A stretch of 64,000 nt of DNA from DATJLY01 sp963773665 (GCA_963773665.1 CAVZBZ010000009.1:218960-282959); one strand, 5' to 3'. Counted from the first letter of the stretch, positions 34,205 to 43,538 are shown. Translations and numbers: made by a program. The notes: generated by a model not told the origin, from the letters alone.

Positions 34205-35428
34205 ATGATGAATCCGATCGAGCTCGAGGAGCGCTACGCCGCCCATAATTATGACCCGCTTCCGGTGGTCCTGACGCGCGGGGAAGGCGCCTTTCTCTGG
34301 GATGTCGACGGCAACCGCTTCGTCGACATGATGAGCGCCTATTCCGCCGTGAGCCACGGGCACGGGCATCCGCGCATCCTGGCGGCGCTCGAGGCGCAGG
34401 CGCGCCGTCTCGCAATCCCTTCGCGCGCGTTCCACACCGACCGGCTCGGGCCGTTCCTGCAAAAGCTGTGCGAAGTGACCGGGCTTGACGCGGCGCTGCC
34501 GATGAACACCGGCGCCGAGGCGGTCGAGACCGCGTTGAAGGCGGCGCGGCGCTGGGGCTATCGCGTCAAGGGCATCGCGCCCGACCGCGCCGAGATCATC
34601 GTCGCCGAAGGGAATTTCCACGGCCGCACCACGACCATCGTGGGGTTCTCGAGCGAGGCATCCTATCGCGACGGATTCGGCCCGTTCACGCCGGGCTTCC
34701 GCGCCGTCCCGTTCGGCGATCTCGACGCCGTGCGGCGCGCCGTCACAGCCGATACGGCGGCCGTGCTCGTCGAGCCGATCCAGGGCGAGGGCGGCATCAT
34801 CATTCCGCCCGAGGGATACCTCCGGGGCCTGCGGCGGATCTGCGACGAGGCGCACATCCTCCTCATCTTCGACGAGGTGCAGACCGGGCTCGGCCGCACC
34901 GGCGCGTGGTTCGCGTTCCAGCACGAGAACGCGGTGCCGGACGGGCTCGTGCTCGGCAAGGCCTTGGGCGGCGGCGTGCTGCCGGTCTCGGCGCTCGCAG
35001 GCACGCGCGCGCTCATGGATGTGTTCACGCCGGGCTCGCACGGCTCGACCTTCGGCGGCAACCCGCTCGCAGCATCGGTCGGGCTCGAGGCGCTCGCCGT
35101 CATCGAGGAGGAAGGGCTCGTCGAGCGCAGCCGTGTCCTTGGCGCGCGCATGCTGGCGCGGCTCGGCGCGATCGGAAGCCCGGTTCTGAAGGACGTGCGC
35201 GGCCGCGGCCTCTTGGCCGGAGCGGAGATCGATCCCATCTACGCCAGCGCGCGCGAGGTGTGCGAGCTTTTGGTGCAGAAGCGCGTGCTGTCCAAGGACA
35301 CGCACGACACGGTGGTGCGCTTCGCGCCGCCGCTCGTCATCGAGGAGAAGGATCTCGACTGGGCGCTCGACCGGTTCGAGGAAGTGCTGCGCGAGATCGA
35401 GCAGCGGCATCTTCGTCCGGCCGCGTAA
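34205..35428 (+). CDS. rocD: Ornithine aminotransferase
   Basis: The 407-residue class III aminotransferase (family length about 400) has the aspartate in FDEVQTGLGRTG and the PLP lysine in LGKALGGGVLPVSA, plus the ornithine-aminotransferase-like start NYDPLPVVLTRGEG and RAFHTDRLGPF. It converts ornithine and 2-oxoglutarate to glutamate semialdehyde. It starts at 34205, preceded by GAGAGGTG, and is followed after 11 bases by a DDAH-like hydrolase. The pair degrades arginine derivatives through ornithine or citrulline. Confidence 0.92.
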   Translation: MMNPIELEERYAAHNYDPLPVVLTRGEGAFLWDVDGNRFVDMMSAYSAVSHGHGHPRILAALEAQARRLAIPSRAFHTDRLGPFLQKLCEVTGLDAALPMNTGAEAVETALKAARRWGYRVKGIAPDRAEIIVAEGNFHGRTTTIVGFSSEASYRDGFGPFTPGFRAVPFGDLDAVRRAVTADTAAVLVEPIQGEGGIIIPPEGYLRGLRRICDEAHILLIFDEVQTGLGRTGAWFAFQHENAVPDGLVLGKALGGGVLPVSALAGTRALMDVFTPGSHGSTFGGNPLAASVGLEALAVIEEEGLVERSRVLGARMLARLGAIGSPVLKDVRGRGLLAGAEIDPIYASAREVCELLVQKRVLSKDTHDTVVRFAPPLVIEEKDLDWALDRFEEVLREIEQRHLRPAA

Positions 35429-35439
35429 GGGAGAAGAAA

Positions 35440-36360
35440 ATGGCGATGAACACCAAGCCCCGCATCCTGATGTGCCGCCCGCGCCATTTCGGCGTGACCT
35501 ATGCCATCAATCCGTGGATGGACCCGAAAGGCTGGGCGAGCGAGGCGCACGCGCTCGCGGCCGACGCGCGGCGCGAATGGCGCGCGCTTCATGCGACGCT
35601 CAAGGACCTTGGCGCCGAGATCGCGCTGGTGCCGCCGGAGCCGGGCCTGCCCGATCTGGTCTTCACGGCGAACGCCGCCGTGGCGATGGACGGCAAGGCG
35701 CTCTTGGCGCGCTTCCGCCATAAGGAGCGCCAGGGCGAGGAGCCGGTTTTCGCGCGCGCGTTCGAGAAGCTTCGCGCGAAGGGCGCCCTCGACGAAATCC
35801 ACACCTTGCCCGACGGCGTCTTCCTCGAAGGCGCCGGCGACTGCGTCTTCGATGCGACGCGGCAGCTCTATTGGATGGGACACGGTCCCCGCTCGAGCCT
35901 TGCGGCGCGGCCATATGTCGAGGCGATTCTGGGCGTCGAGACGGTGGCGCTGCAATTGGCGGACCCGCGCTTTTATCACATGGATACGGCGCTCAATCCG
36001 CTGACGCGCGGCGAGCTGCTCTACGTGCCGGGGGCTTTCACCGCGGCAGGGCTCGGCGAGCTGCACGAGCGCGTGGCGCCCGAGCTGCGCATCGCGGTCG
36101 AGCCCGAGGACGCGGCATTGCTCGCGGCCAACGCCGTGTGCATCGGCGACGCGATCGTGCTGTCGCGCTGCAGCGACGGACTCGCGCGGCGGCTCGAAGA
36201 GCGCGGCTACCGGGTCCACCGCACCTCGCTCGCGTCGTTCGCGCGGAGCGGCGGCTCGGCCTTCTGCCTGACCTTGCGCCTCGACCTGCGCTCGCGTCCC
36301 GCGCGCGCGGTGCAGGCGCGGCGCGAGCATGCGGCGATCGCGTCTGTCGCGGCGTCCTAG
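35440..36360 (+). CDS. Dimethylarginine dimethylaminohydrolase / arginine deiminase-like hydrolase
   Basis: The 306-residue guanidino-group-modifying enzyme has the acidic pair of the family (PDLVFTANAAV; EGAGDCVFD), the histidine in FYHMDTALNPL and the nucleophilic cysteine near the C-terminus (GGSAFCLTLRL). Members hydrolyse arginine or methylarginine to citrulline or ornithine. It is annotated in relatives as an amidinotransferase-fold or CtlX-like protein. A GGGAGAAG ribosome site precedes the ATG. It forms an operon with rocD. Confidence 0.82.
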   Translation: MAMNTKPRILMCRPRHFGVTYAINPWMDPKGWASEAHALAADARREWRALHATLKDLGAEIALVPPEPGLPDLVFTANAAVAMDGKALLARFRHKERQGEEPVFARAFEKLRAKGALDEIHTLPDGVFLEGAGDCVFDATRQLYWMGHGPRSSLAARPYVEAILGVETVALQLADPRFYHMDTALNPLTRGELLYVPGAFTAAGLGELHERVAPELRIAVEPEDAALLAANAVCIGDAIVLSRCSDGLARRLEERGYRVHRTSLASFARSGGSAFCLTLRLDLRSRPARAVQARREHAAIASVAAS

Positions 36361-36374
36361 GAAAGCGCCGCTCA

Positions 36375-36469
36375 CCCCCACCCCAACCCTCCCCCTTTAA
36401 GGGCGAGGGGGAATATATTGCTTGCGTCGCAATTCCCTCCCCCTTGAGGGGGAGGGACAGGGTGGGGGG
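36375..36469. repeat. Long G/C-homopolymer palindrome before gcvT
   Basis: C-rich (CCCCCACCCC, ACCCTCCCCC) and matching G-rich segments form an inverted repeat of about 95 bases with an inner pair (CTCCCCC / GGGGGAG) and a small AT-rich element ATATATTG. It is the only member of its type in the window. It sits 15-110 bases before gcvT, where a leader element would act, but shows no glycine-riboswitch core. Confidence 0.75.
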
Positions 36470-36483
36470 TACGCGGAGTCCCA

Positions 36484-37581
36484 ATGCCGGAGCAAGCCCT
36501 CGCGCGCACGCCGCTTTATGACCTGCATGTGAGCCTCGGCGGCAAGATGGTGCCGTTCGCGGGCTACGAGATGCCGGTGCAGTATCCCAGCGGGATTCTC
36601 GCCGAGCATCTGCACACGCGCAGTGCTGCGTCCCTGTTCGACGTGTCGCACATGGGGCAGGTGCGGCTCGACGGCGCAGGTGCTGCGCGCGCGCTCGAGG
36701 CGCTGGTGCCGGGCGACATCGAAGGCCTTGGCGCCGGCCGCATGCGCTACACGCTCTTCACCAACGAGACCGGCGGCATCCTCGACGACCTCATGGTCAC
36801 GAACCGCGGCGATCATCTTTTCCTCGTCGTCAATGCCGCGTGCAAGGACGCCGACATCGCGCATCTGAGCCGCCACATGGGCGAGGTGCGGCCGCTGCCC
36901 GAGCGCGCGCTGCTGGCGCTGCAAGGGCCGGCGGCTTCGTCCGTGATCGAGCGCATCGCGCCCGGGCTTGGCGCGCTTCCGTTCATGAGCGCGGCGCCGG
37001 CCAATCTCGCCGGCATCGCCGCGATCGTGTCGCGCTCGGGCTATACCGGCGAGGACGGGTTCGAGATATCGGTGCCGGGCGAGGCGGCCGAGCGTCTGGC
37101 GCGCCGCCTGCTCGCCGAGCCGGAAGTGCAGCCCGCGGGATTGGGCGCGCGCGACACGCTCCGCCTCGAGGCGGGCTTGTGCCTTTACGGCCACGACATC
37201 GACGAGACGACGACGCCGATCGAGGCCGGGCTCGGCTGGACGATCCCGAAGCGCCGGCGCGCGGAGGGCGGTTATCCGGGCGCTGCCGTGATATCGGGGC
37301 AGCTCGCCGCAGGGGCAACGCGCCTGCGCGTCGGCATCAGACCCGAGGACAAGGCGCCGGCGCGCGACGCGACGCCGGTCGTGGCGCCCGACGGCCGCAC
37401 CATCGGCCGCGTCACCAGCGGCGGCTTCGGCCCGAGCGTCGGGGGCCCCATCGCCATGGGCTATGTCGAGGCAGCGTTCGCCGCACCCGGCGTGCAAGTC
37501 GGCCTCGTCGTGCGCGGCAGCGCGCGCCCTGCGCGCGTCGTCACGCTGCCGTTCGTGCCGCACCGCTATCTCCGACCCTGA
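36484..37581 (+). CDS. gcvT: Glycine cleavage system aminomethyltransferase (T protein)
   Basis: The 365-residue folate-dependent enzyme has the start PLYDLHVSLGGKMVPFAGYEMPVQY, the GEDGFEISVP segment with its catalytic-domain aspartate, and the C-terminal OB-like domain (FGPSVGGPIAMGYV). It releases ammonia and gives 5,10-methylene-tetrahydrofolate from the aminomethyl group on GcvH. It is first in a four-gene operon encoding all glycine-specific components; the lipoamide dehydrogenase (L protein) is not in the window. Confidence 0.95.
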   Translation: MPEQALARTPLYDLHVSLGGKMVPFAGYEMPVQYPSGILAEHLHTRSAASLFDVSHMGQVRLDGAGAARALEALVPGDIEGLGAGRMRYTLFTNETGGILDDLMVTNRGDHLFLVVNAACKDADIAHLSRHMGEVRPLPERALLALQGPAASSVIERIAPGLGALPFMSAAPANLAGIAAIVSRSGYTGEDGFEISVPGEAAERLARRLLAEPEVQPAGLGARDTLRLEAGLCLYGHDIDETTTPIEAGLGWTIPKRRRAEGGYPGAAVISGQLAAGATRLRVGIRPEDKAPARDATPVVAPDGRTIGRVTSGGFGPSVGGPIAMGYVEAAFAAPGVQVGLVVRGSARPARVVTLPFVPHRYLRP

Positions 37582-37598
37582 CCTTCGCGAGGACCGAA

Positions 37599-37976
37599 AT
37601 GAGCATTGTTCGCTACACCAAGGACCATGAGTGGGTGCGGGTCGATGGCGGCGAGGCCGTGATCGGCATCACCGATTATGCCCAGACCCAGCTCGGCGAC
37701 ATCGTCTATGTCGAGCTGCCGGAAATCGGCAAGCGCGTCGAGCAGGGCAAGGAAGCGGCGGTCGTCGAATCGGTGAAGGCGGCGAGCGAAGTCTATGCGC
37801 CGGTGTCGGGCGAGGTGATGGCGGCAAATGCCAAGCTCGGCGACGATCCGGCGAAAGTGAATTCCGATCCGATGGGCGAGGGCTGGTTCTTCAAGCTGAA
37901 GCTCAGCGACGCGAAGGAGCTCGACGCGCTCATGGACGAGGCGGCATACGCCAAGTTCGTCGAAGGGCTCGGCTGA
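37599..37976 (+). CDS. gcvH: Glycine cleavage system H protein
   Basis: The 125-residue lipoyl carrier has the lipoylation motif VESVKAASE with the modified lysine at K60 and the usual start RYTKDHEWVRV. It shuttles the aminomethyl group between the P and T proteins. The stop overlaps the gcvPA start (TGATG), so translation is coupled. Confidence 0.97.
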   Translation: MSIVRYTKDHEWVRVDGGEAVIGITDYAQTQLGDIVYVELPEIGKRVEQGKEAAVVESVKAASEVYAPVSGEVMAANAKLGDDPAKVNSDPMGEGWFFKLKLSDAKELDALMDEAAYAKFVEGLG

Positions 37977-39313
37977 TGCGCTATCTGTCGCTGACCGATG
38001 CCGACCGGAGGCAAATGCTGGCGGCGATCGGCGTCGCCTCGGTCGAAGAGCTTTATCGCGGCGTGCCGCGCGCAGCCCTGCTCGACCGCCCGCTCGATTT
38101 GCCGCGCGCGATGGGCGAGCTGGAGATCGAGCGCGATCTGCAAAAACTCGCGGGCCGGAACGTGCCGGCGGGCAGCGTGCCGAGTTTTCTGGGCTGCGGC
38201 GCCTATCGCCATCACGTGCCGGCCGCGGTCGATTACCTGGTGCAGCGCGGCGAGTTCCTGACCTCATACACGCCGTACCAGCCCGAGATCGCGCAGGGCA
38301 CCTTGCAGGCCCTCTTCGAGTTCCAGACCCAGGTCGCGCTCATCACCGGCATGGATGTGGCGAACGCCTCGCTTTACGACGGCGCAACCGCCACGGCCGA
38401 GGCGGTGATGATGGCGAACCGCCTCACGCGCCGGCGCAAGGCCGTGCTCGCCGGCAGCCTCCATCCGCATTATGCCGAGACGGTCGCGACCTACGCGCGC
38501 TTCAACGGTTTCTCGCTCGTGACGCGCCCGCCCGATCCCATGGGCGCGGACGATCCGGCGCCGCTCATCGACGGCGACACCTCGTGCGTCGTGGCGCAGA
38601 CGCCCGGCTTCTTCGGCCATCTGCGCGATCTCGCGCCGCTTGCCGATGCCTGCCACAAGGCCGGCGCGCTCTTGGTCGCGGTGGTGACGGAGCCGGTGTC
38701 GTTGGGCATCGTCCGGCCGCCCGGCGAGATGGGCGCCGACATCGTCGCGGGCGAGGGCCAATCGCTCGGCAACGCGCTCAGTTTCGGCGGGCCATATCTC
38801 GGGCTTTTTGCGACGCGCGACAAATATGTGCGCCAGATGCCGGGACGGCTGGCCGGGCAGACGCACGATGCCGAGGGACGGCGCGGCTTCGTCCTCACTC
38901 TTTCGGCGCGCGAGCAGCACATCAGGCGCGAGAAGGCGACGAGCAACATCTGCACCAATTCCGGCCTGTGCGCATTGGCGTTTGCGGTCCACATGGCGCT
39001 GCTGGGCGAGGACGGTTTTGCGCGGCTTGCCGAATTAAATCACGCCAAGGCGCGCGCGCTCGCACGGCGGCTCGAAGCGGTGCCGGGCGTGAAAATTCTC
39101 AACGACAGTTTTTTCAACGAATTCACGCTCGAGCTGCCGCGCCCGGCCGCTGCGGTGGTGGACGCGCTCGCCGCGAAGGGCGTGCTCGGCGGCGTCCCGG
39201 CGAGCCGCCTCTCGCCCGAGCTTAAAAACCTGCTGATCGTCGCCGCGACCGAGATGAACACCGAGGATGAGATGGACGCACTTGCCGCCGCACTTCGGGA
39301 GGCGCTCAGATGA
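37976..39313 (+). CDS. gcvPA: Glycine dehydrogenase (decarboxylating) subunit 1
   Basis: The 445-residue N-terminal half-protein of the split P protein has RYLSLTDADRRQML, FLGCGAYRHHVP, SYTPYQPEIAQGTLQ and the YDGATATAEA pocket. It has no PLP lysine, as expected of the alpha subunit. It forms the P protein with GcvPB, whose ATG overlaps its stop by four bases. The split arrangement is common in Gram-positives, archaea and some alphaproteobacteria; many proteobacteria have a single ~950-residue GcvP. Confidence 0.96.
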   Translation: MRYLSLTDADRRQMLAAIGVASVEELYRGVPRAALLDRPLDLPRAMGELEIERDLQKLAGRNVPAGSVPSFLGCGAYRHHVPAAVDYLVQRGEFLTSYTPYQPEIAQGTLQALFEFQTQVALITGMDVANASLYDGATATAEAVMMANRLTRRRKAVLAGSLHPHYAETVATYARFNGFSLVTRPPDPMGADDPAPLIDGDTSCVVAQTPGFFGHLRDLAPLADACHKAGALLVAVVTEPVSLGIVRPPGEMGADIVAGEGQSLGNALSFGGPYLGLFATRDKYVRQMPGRLAGQTHDAEGRRGFVLTLSAREQHIRREKATSNICTNSGLCALAFAVHMALLGEDGFARLAELNHAKARALARRLEAVPGVKILNDSFFNEFTLELPRPAAAVVDALAAKGVLGGVPASRLSPELKNLLIVAATEMNTEDEMDALAAALREALR

Positions 39314-40848
39314 GCGACTGGAGCAAGGCGGTCTCCTCGTTCGCGCCGGATGCGAGCGGCCCGCACGACAATCGCGGCCTCGACATCGACGAGTTGCTGC
39401 TGTTCGAGCAGGGCGAGGACGGGCGCAGCGGCGTCGATCTCCCCGCGCCCGAGCCGGGCGAGGACCGGCTCGGGGGTCTGCGGCGCGCGGGCGCGATCGG
39501 CCTGCCGGGCCTTTCCGAGCCGCAGGTCATCCGCCATTTCACGCGGATCTCGCAAAAAAATTACGGCATCGACACCGGGCTCTATCCGTTGGGCTCGTGC
39601 ACCATGAAGCACAATCCGCGCCTCAACGAGAAGCTCGCGCGGCTTCCCGGTTTCGCCGACATCCATCCGCTGCAGCCCATCTCGACGGTGCAGGGCGCGC
39701 TCCAACTCATCGACCGGCTCGCGCATTGGCTCAAGGTCCTGACCGGAATGCCGGCGGTGGCGATGCCGCCCGCGGCGGGCGCGCATGGCGAGCTGTGCGG
39801 CATGATGTGCATCACCGCCGCGCTCGACGCGCGCGGCGAGCGCAGGAAGCGCGTGCTCGTGCCGGAATCGGCGCATGGCACCAATCCCGCCACGGCGGCC
39901 ACCTGCGGCTACGAGGTCGATGCCATTGCGGCCAACGCGCGGGGGCGCGTCGATCTTGCGGCGTTGAAGCAAAAACTCGGGCCCGACGTCGCGGCCATCA
40001 TGCTGACCAGCCCCAACACGTGCGGCCTGTTCGAGGACGAGATGGCGGAGATCGCGGCCGCGGTGCATGCGGCCGGGGCCTATTTCTATCTCGACGGCGC
40101 CAATTTCAACGCGCTCGTCGGCCGCGTGCGGCCGGGCGATCTCGGCATCGACTGCATGCACATCAACCTGCACAAGACTTTCTCGACGCCGCATGGCGGC
40201 GGCGGGCCGGGCAGCGGGCCGGTCGTGCTGGCCGCAAGCCTGGCGCCTTACGCGCCGCTGCCGTGGGTGCTGCACGACGCCAGCGGATTCCGCCTCGTCG
40301 AGCGCGCCGAGGGCGAGGCCGCGCACACGATCGGCCGTATAAAAGAATTCCACGGCCAGATGGGCATGTTCGTGCGCGCGCTCGCCTTCATGATGAGCCA
40401 CGGCTCGGATGGCTTGCGCCTCGTGTCGGGCGACGCGGTGCTGAACGCCAATTATCTGCTCGCGCGGCTCAAGGACGTGATGACGCCGTCATATCCGGGG
40501 CCGGCGATGCACGAGGTGCTGTTCGACGACCGCTTCCTCGACGGCACCGGCGTCACCACGCTCGATTTCGCCAAGGGCCTCATCGACGAGGGCTTCCATC
40601 CGATGACGATGTATTTCCCGCTTGTCGTGCACGGCGCGCTTTTGATCGAGCCGACCGAGAACGAAAGCAAGGCGGGGCTCGACCGCTTCATCGCATCGCT
40701 GCGCCGCTTGGCCGCGCGCGCCAAGGCCGGCGATGCCGAATTCTTCCGCACCGCGCCGCATCTGGCGCCGCGCCGCCGCCTCGACGAGACCACCGCCGCA
40801 CGAAAACCCATCCTGCGCTGGCGGCCGGAACGGGAAGCGGCGGAATAG
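39310..40848 (+). CDS. gcvPB: Glycine dehydrogenase (decarboxylating) subunit 2
   Basis: The 512-residue PLP-bearing beta subunit has the Schiff-base lysine in HINLHKTFSTPHGGGGPG at K289. Other landmarks are the LYPLGSCTMKHNPR, PESAHGTNPATA and LTSPNTCGLFE blocks. It decarboxylates glycine and loads the aminomethyl group on GcvH. Length is normal for the split form. It is the last gene of the operon, and a 122-base spacer separates it from the catalase. Confidence 0.96.
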   Translation: MSDWSKAVSSFAPDASGPHDNRGLDIDELLLFEQGEDGRSGVDLPAPEPGEDRLGGLRRAGAIGLPGLSEPQVIRHFTRISQKNYGIDTGLYPLGSCTMKHNPRLNEKLARLPGFADIHPLQPISTVQGALQLIDRLAHWLKVLTGMPAVAMPPAAGAHGELCGMMCITAALDARGERRKRVLVPESAHGTNPATAATCGYEVDAIAANARGRVDLAALKQKLGPDVAAIMLTSPNTCGLFEDEMAEIAAAVHAAGAYFYLDGANFNALVGRVRPGDLGIDCMHINLHKTFSTPHGGGGPGSGPVVLAASLAPYAPLPWVLHDASGFRLVERAEGEAAHTIGRIKEFHGQMGMFVRALAFMMSHGSDGLRLVSGDAVLNANYLLARLKDVMTPSYPGPAMHEVLFDDRFLDGTGVTTLDFAKGLIDEGFHPMTMYFPLVVHGALLIEPTENESKAGLDRFIASLRRLAARAKAGDAEFFRTAPHLAPRRRLDETTAARKPILRWRPEREAAE

Positions 40849-40911
40849 CGGGGGCCTTGCGCCGCCGCGCGCGGGCGACATGTAGCCATGGGGAGACTGG
40901 CGCGATTCCAG

Positions 40912-40946
40912 TTGCAGCCGCCAGAGAATTAGAGTTATTCTAATTC
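40912..40946 (+). promoter_or_regulatory. Catalase promoter with a perfect 21-bp palindrome over the -10
   Basis: GAATTAGA (40926-40933), a 5-base centre and TCTAATTC (40939-40946) form a perfect inverted repeat. A TTGCAG at 40912-40917 and TATTCT at 40936-40941, 18 bases apart, could be the -35 and -10, so the palindrome would cover the -10. The layout resembles Fur-superfamily (Irr/PerR) boxes of the TTAGAANNNTTCTAA kind, three bases off that consensus. It lies 25-45 bases before the catalase start. Confidence 0.6.
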
Positions 40947-40970
40947 GTAATTGCAGCCCGGAGGCTTCCC

Positions 40971-42434
40971 ATGGCCGACCAGCCCGTCCTCACGACGACA
41001 GCCGGCAACCCGCTGGCAGACAACCAGAATTCGCTCACCGCCGGGCCCCGCGGCCCGGTCCTGATGGAGGATTATCAGCTCCTCGAGAAGCTGGCGCACC
41101 AGAACCGCGAGCGCATTCCCGAGCGCACCGTCCATGCCAAGGGCTGGGGCGCGTTCGGCATCCTCACCGTCACGCACGACATCGCGCGCTACAGCAAGGC
41201 CAAGCTCTTCTCCCAGATCGGCAAGAAGACGCAAATGCTGGCGCGCTTTTCCACCGTCGCCGGCGAGGCGGGCGCGGCCGACGCCGAGCGCGACGTGCGC
41301 GGCTTTGCCCTCAAATTCTATACCGAGGTGGGCAACTGGGATCTGGTCGGCAACAACACGCCCGTCTTCTTCGTGCGCGACCCGTACAAATTCCCGGACT
41401 TCATCCACACCCAGAAGCGCCATCCGCGCACCAACATGCGCTCGCCGACGGCAATGTGGGATTTCTGGTCGCTGTCGCCCGAGTCATTGCATCAGGTGAC
41501 GATCCTCATGTCGGATCGCGGCCTGCCGACCGATGTGCGCCACATAAATGGCTATGGCAGCCACACCTACAGCTTCATCAACGCGAAGAACGAGCGGTGT
41601 TGGGTCAAATTCCACTTCAAGACCATGCAGGGCCACAAGCATTGGACCAATGCGGAGGCCGAGCAGATGGTCGGCAAGACCCGCGAATCGACCCAGGCCG
41701 ATCTCTACGGCGCGATCGAGAAGGGCGATTTCCCGCGCTGGCGCCTGTGCGTGCAGATCATGCCGGAGAGCGATGCCGACAAGACGCCGTACAACCCGTT
41801 CGACCTTACCAAGGTATGGCCGCATAAGGATTATCCGCTGATCGAGGTCGGCGTCATGGAGCTGAACCGCAACCCCGACAATTATTTCGCCGAGATCGAG
41901 CAGGCCGCCTTCAGCCCGTCCAACATCGTTGAGGGCATCGGCTTCTCTCCGGACAAGATGCTGCAGGCGCGCATCTTCTCCTATGCCGACGCGCACCGCC
42001 ACCGGCTCGGCACGCACTACGAAGCGCTGCCGGTCAACGCGCCGAAATGCCCGGTCCACACCTATCACAAGGACGGGGCGATGCGGTTCTTCGCCAACAA
42101 TCCGAACGCGGACGCCTATTACGAGCCCAACTCGTTCGGCGGACCGGTCGAGCGCCCCGACGTGGCGGAGCCGCTGCTCAAGATCTCGGGCGACGCCGAG
42201 CGCTACAACCATCGCGTCGGCAACGACGATTTCGGCCAGCCGCGCGCGCTGTTCAATCTGTTCGACGCGGGCCAGAAGAACCGGCTCTACGCCAACGTCG
42301 CGGCGGCGATGGCGGGCGTTCCGGCGGCAATCGTCGAGCGTCAGCTCGCACTCTTCGACAAGGTGCATCCCGACTATGGCGCAGGCGTGCGCGCGGCCTT
42401 GAAGGGCGGGGCGGCGCAGCAGGCGGCGGAGTAA
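40971..42434 (+). CDS. katA: Haem catalase (small-subunit, clade 3 type)
   Basis: The 487-residue monofunctional catalase has the distal histidine H55 (TVHAKGWGAFG), the distal asparagine region (VGNNTPVFFVRD), and the proximal tyrosine motif RIFSYADAHRHRLG. It degrades hydrogen peroxide to water and oxygen in the cytoplasm. Length and the QKRHPRTNMRSPTAMWDF block fit the small-subunit NADPH-binding type. A GGAGG ribosome site precedes the ATG. It is monocistronic and preceded by the palindrome described separately. Confidence 0.95.
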   Translation: MADQPVLTTTAGNPLADNQNSLTAGPRGPVLMEDYQLLEKLAHQNRERIPERTVHAKGWGAFGILTVTHDIARYSKAKLFSQIGKKTQMLARFSTVAGEAGAADAERDVRGFALKFYTEVGNWDLVGNNTPVFFVRDPYKFPDFIHTQKRHPRTNMRSPTAMWDFWSLSPESLHQVTILMSDRGLPTDVRHINGYGSHTYSFINAKNERCWVKFHFKTMQGHKHWTNAEAEQMVGKTRESTQADLYGAIEKGDFPRWRLCVQIMPESDADKTPYNPFDLTKVWPHKDYPLIEVGVMELNRNPDNYFAEIEQAAFSPSNIVEGIGFSPDKMLQARIFSYADAHRHRLGTHYEALPVNAPKCPVHTYHKDGAMRFFANNPNADAYYEPNSFGGPVERPDVAEPLLKISGDAERYNHRVGNDDFGQPRALFNLFDAGQKNRLYANVAAAMAGVPAAIVERQLALFDKVHPDYGAGVRAALKGGAAQQAAE

Positions 42435-42443
42435 GTCTGCGGG

Positions 42444-42513
42444 AGATTGCTTCGTCGCTGCGCTCCTCGCAATGACAACATGGGCTGTCATTGCGAGCGA
42501 AGCGAAGCAATCT
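42444..42513. repeat. TCATTGCGAG-family palindrome, copy 2
   Basis: The 70-base palindrome is made of the same half-units as 12735-12804 but in the opposite order: AGATTGCTTC at the outer left, CTCGCAATGACA and TGTCATTGCGAG facing each other in the middle, and GAAGCAATCT at the right. It lies between the convergent catalase and fumarylacetoacetase-family genes. Confidence 0.9.
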
Positions 42514-42520
42514 CGTGCGG

Positions 42521-43465
42521 CTACGCCCCCTGCGGCCGGTGGCGCTTCACGGCTTCGGGGTTGGTGCTGTCGGCGCCCATATAGACGCCGCGCTCCCATT
42601 TGCGCTTCAGCGGGTCCGCCACCTTTACCATCATGCGGCCGATATTCTGGATCTCGATCTCGCAGGTCTCGCCGTCCTGCATGAAGCCGAGGCCTTCGTG
42701 ATTCGTGCCGCACGCGATGACGTTGCCGGAATGGAGCGTCATCACGGTCGAGGCCCATTCGATCAGCTCGGGCACGCGGTGCTCCATGTCGTCGGTGTTG
42801 TAGTTGTGCCGGAGCTGCCCGTCGTTCCAGAAGCGGACGACGATGTCGTTGGGCTCGGGAATCTCGTCGGCCGTGGTGATGCAGGGCCCCAAGGGACAGA
42901 ACGTGTCGAACGATTTCCCGGTCCACGCGGCGGGCGGGCCGGCGGGCCAGGTATGGCGCCCTTCGCCGCGCGCCGACACGTCGATGAGGCCGGTATAGCC
43001 GAAGACGGCGCTGCGCCAGTTCGCCTGCTTTACCATCTTGGCCGGGCCCTTGATGACGATCGCCAACTCGGCCTCGTGCATGAAGGCCCACGGCTCGGTG
43101 AATTCGGGCAGCATCACGGTGTCGCCGGGGCCGATCACGGCGTCGGGGTTCTTCAGGAACATGGCGAGCTTGCGCGGCGCGCGCTGCGCATGCTCCCAAT
43201 AATTGGCGATGCAGCAGAGGATTTTTCCCGGCCGCGGCAAGGGCGCGCGCAGGCGCACCGTGTCGAGCGGAACGGCGCTGCCGTCCTTCGCCAGCTTCTC
43301 GAGCGCGGGGCGCAAGCGGTCGAAATCGTCGATGATCCCTTCCATCGTCTGCTGCGGCGTGTGGCCTTTCCTCACCGCCTCGGCGATCCCGACGACGCCG
43401 CGCGCGGTGATGAGGCCGGGCTGGATTTCGCCCTGGGGATTGGTCCGAAAGAGACAGAGCCGCAC
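42521..43465 (-). CDS. Fumarylacetoacetate hydrolase family protein
   Basis: The 314-residue enzyme has metal-binding acids in HEAELAIVIKG and a conserved lysine/glycine segment, and a C-terminal IECGTNHEGLG-like ACGTNHEGLGFMQDG loop. The family hydrolyses or isomerises 2-oxo dioic compounds at the end of aromatic degradation. The GTG at 43465 is preferred because a GGGAGGAAATC ribosome site lies directly before it; a TTG further upstream (43480) would overlap that site. It is divergent from the XDH-type operon. Confidence 0.8.
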   Translation of the reverse strand: MRLCLFRTNPQGEIQPGLITARGVVGIAEAVRKGHTPQQTMEGIIDDFDRLRPALEKLAKDGSAVPLDTVRLRAPLPRPGKILCCIANYWEHAQRAPRKLAMFLKNPDAVIGPGDTVMLPEFTEPWAFMHEAELAIVIKGPAKMVKQANWRSAVFGYTGLIDVSARGEGRHTWPAGPPAAWTGKSFDTFCPLGPCITTADEIPEPNDIVVRFWNDGQLRHNYNTDDMEHRVPELIEWASTVMTLHSGNVIACGTNHEGLGFMQDGETCEIEIQNIGRMMVKVADPLKRKWERGVYMGADSTNPEAVKRHRPQGA

Positions 43466-43538
43466 GATTTCCTCCCGCAAAGATGCCGCGCGAAGGTGCG
43501 GCCTTGGCGGCGGCGGGTCAACCCCTCATAGTGCGCGC

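Noticed and set aside
36361..36483. Possible glycine riboswitch before gcvT
   Set aside because: The leader is filled by a C/G-homopolymer palindrome; no tandem aptamer core or conserved purine blocks could be seen.
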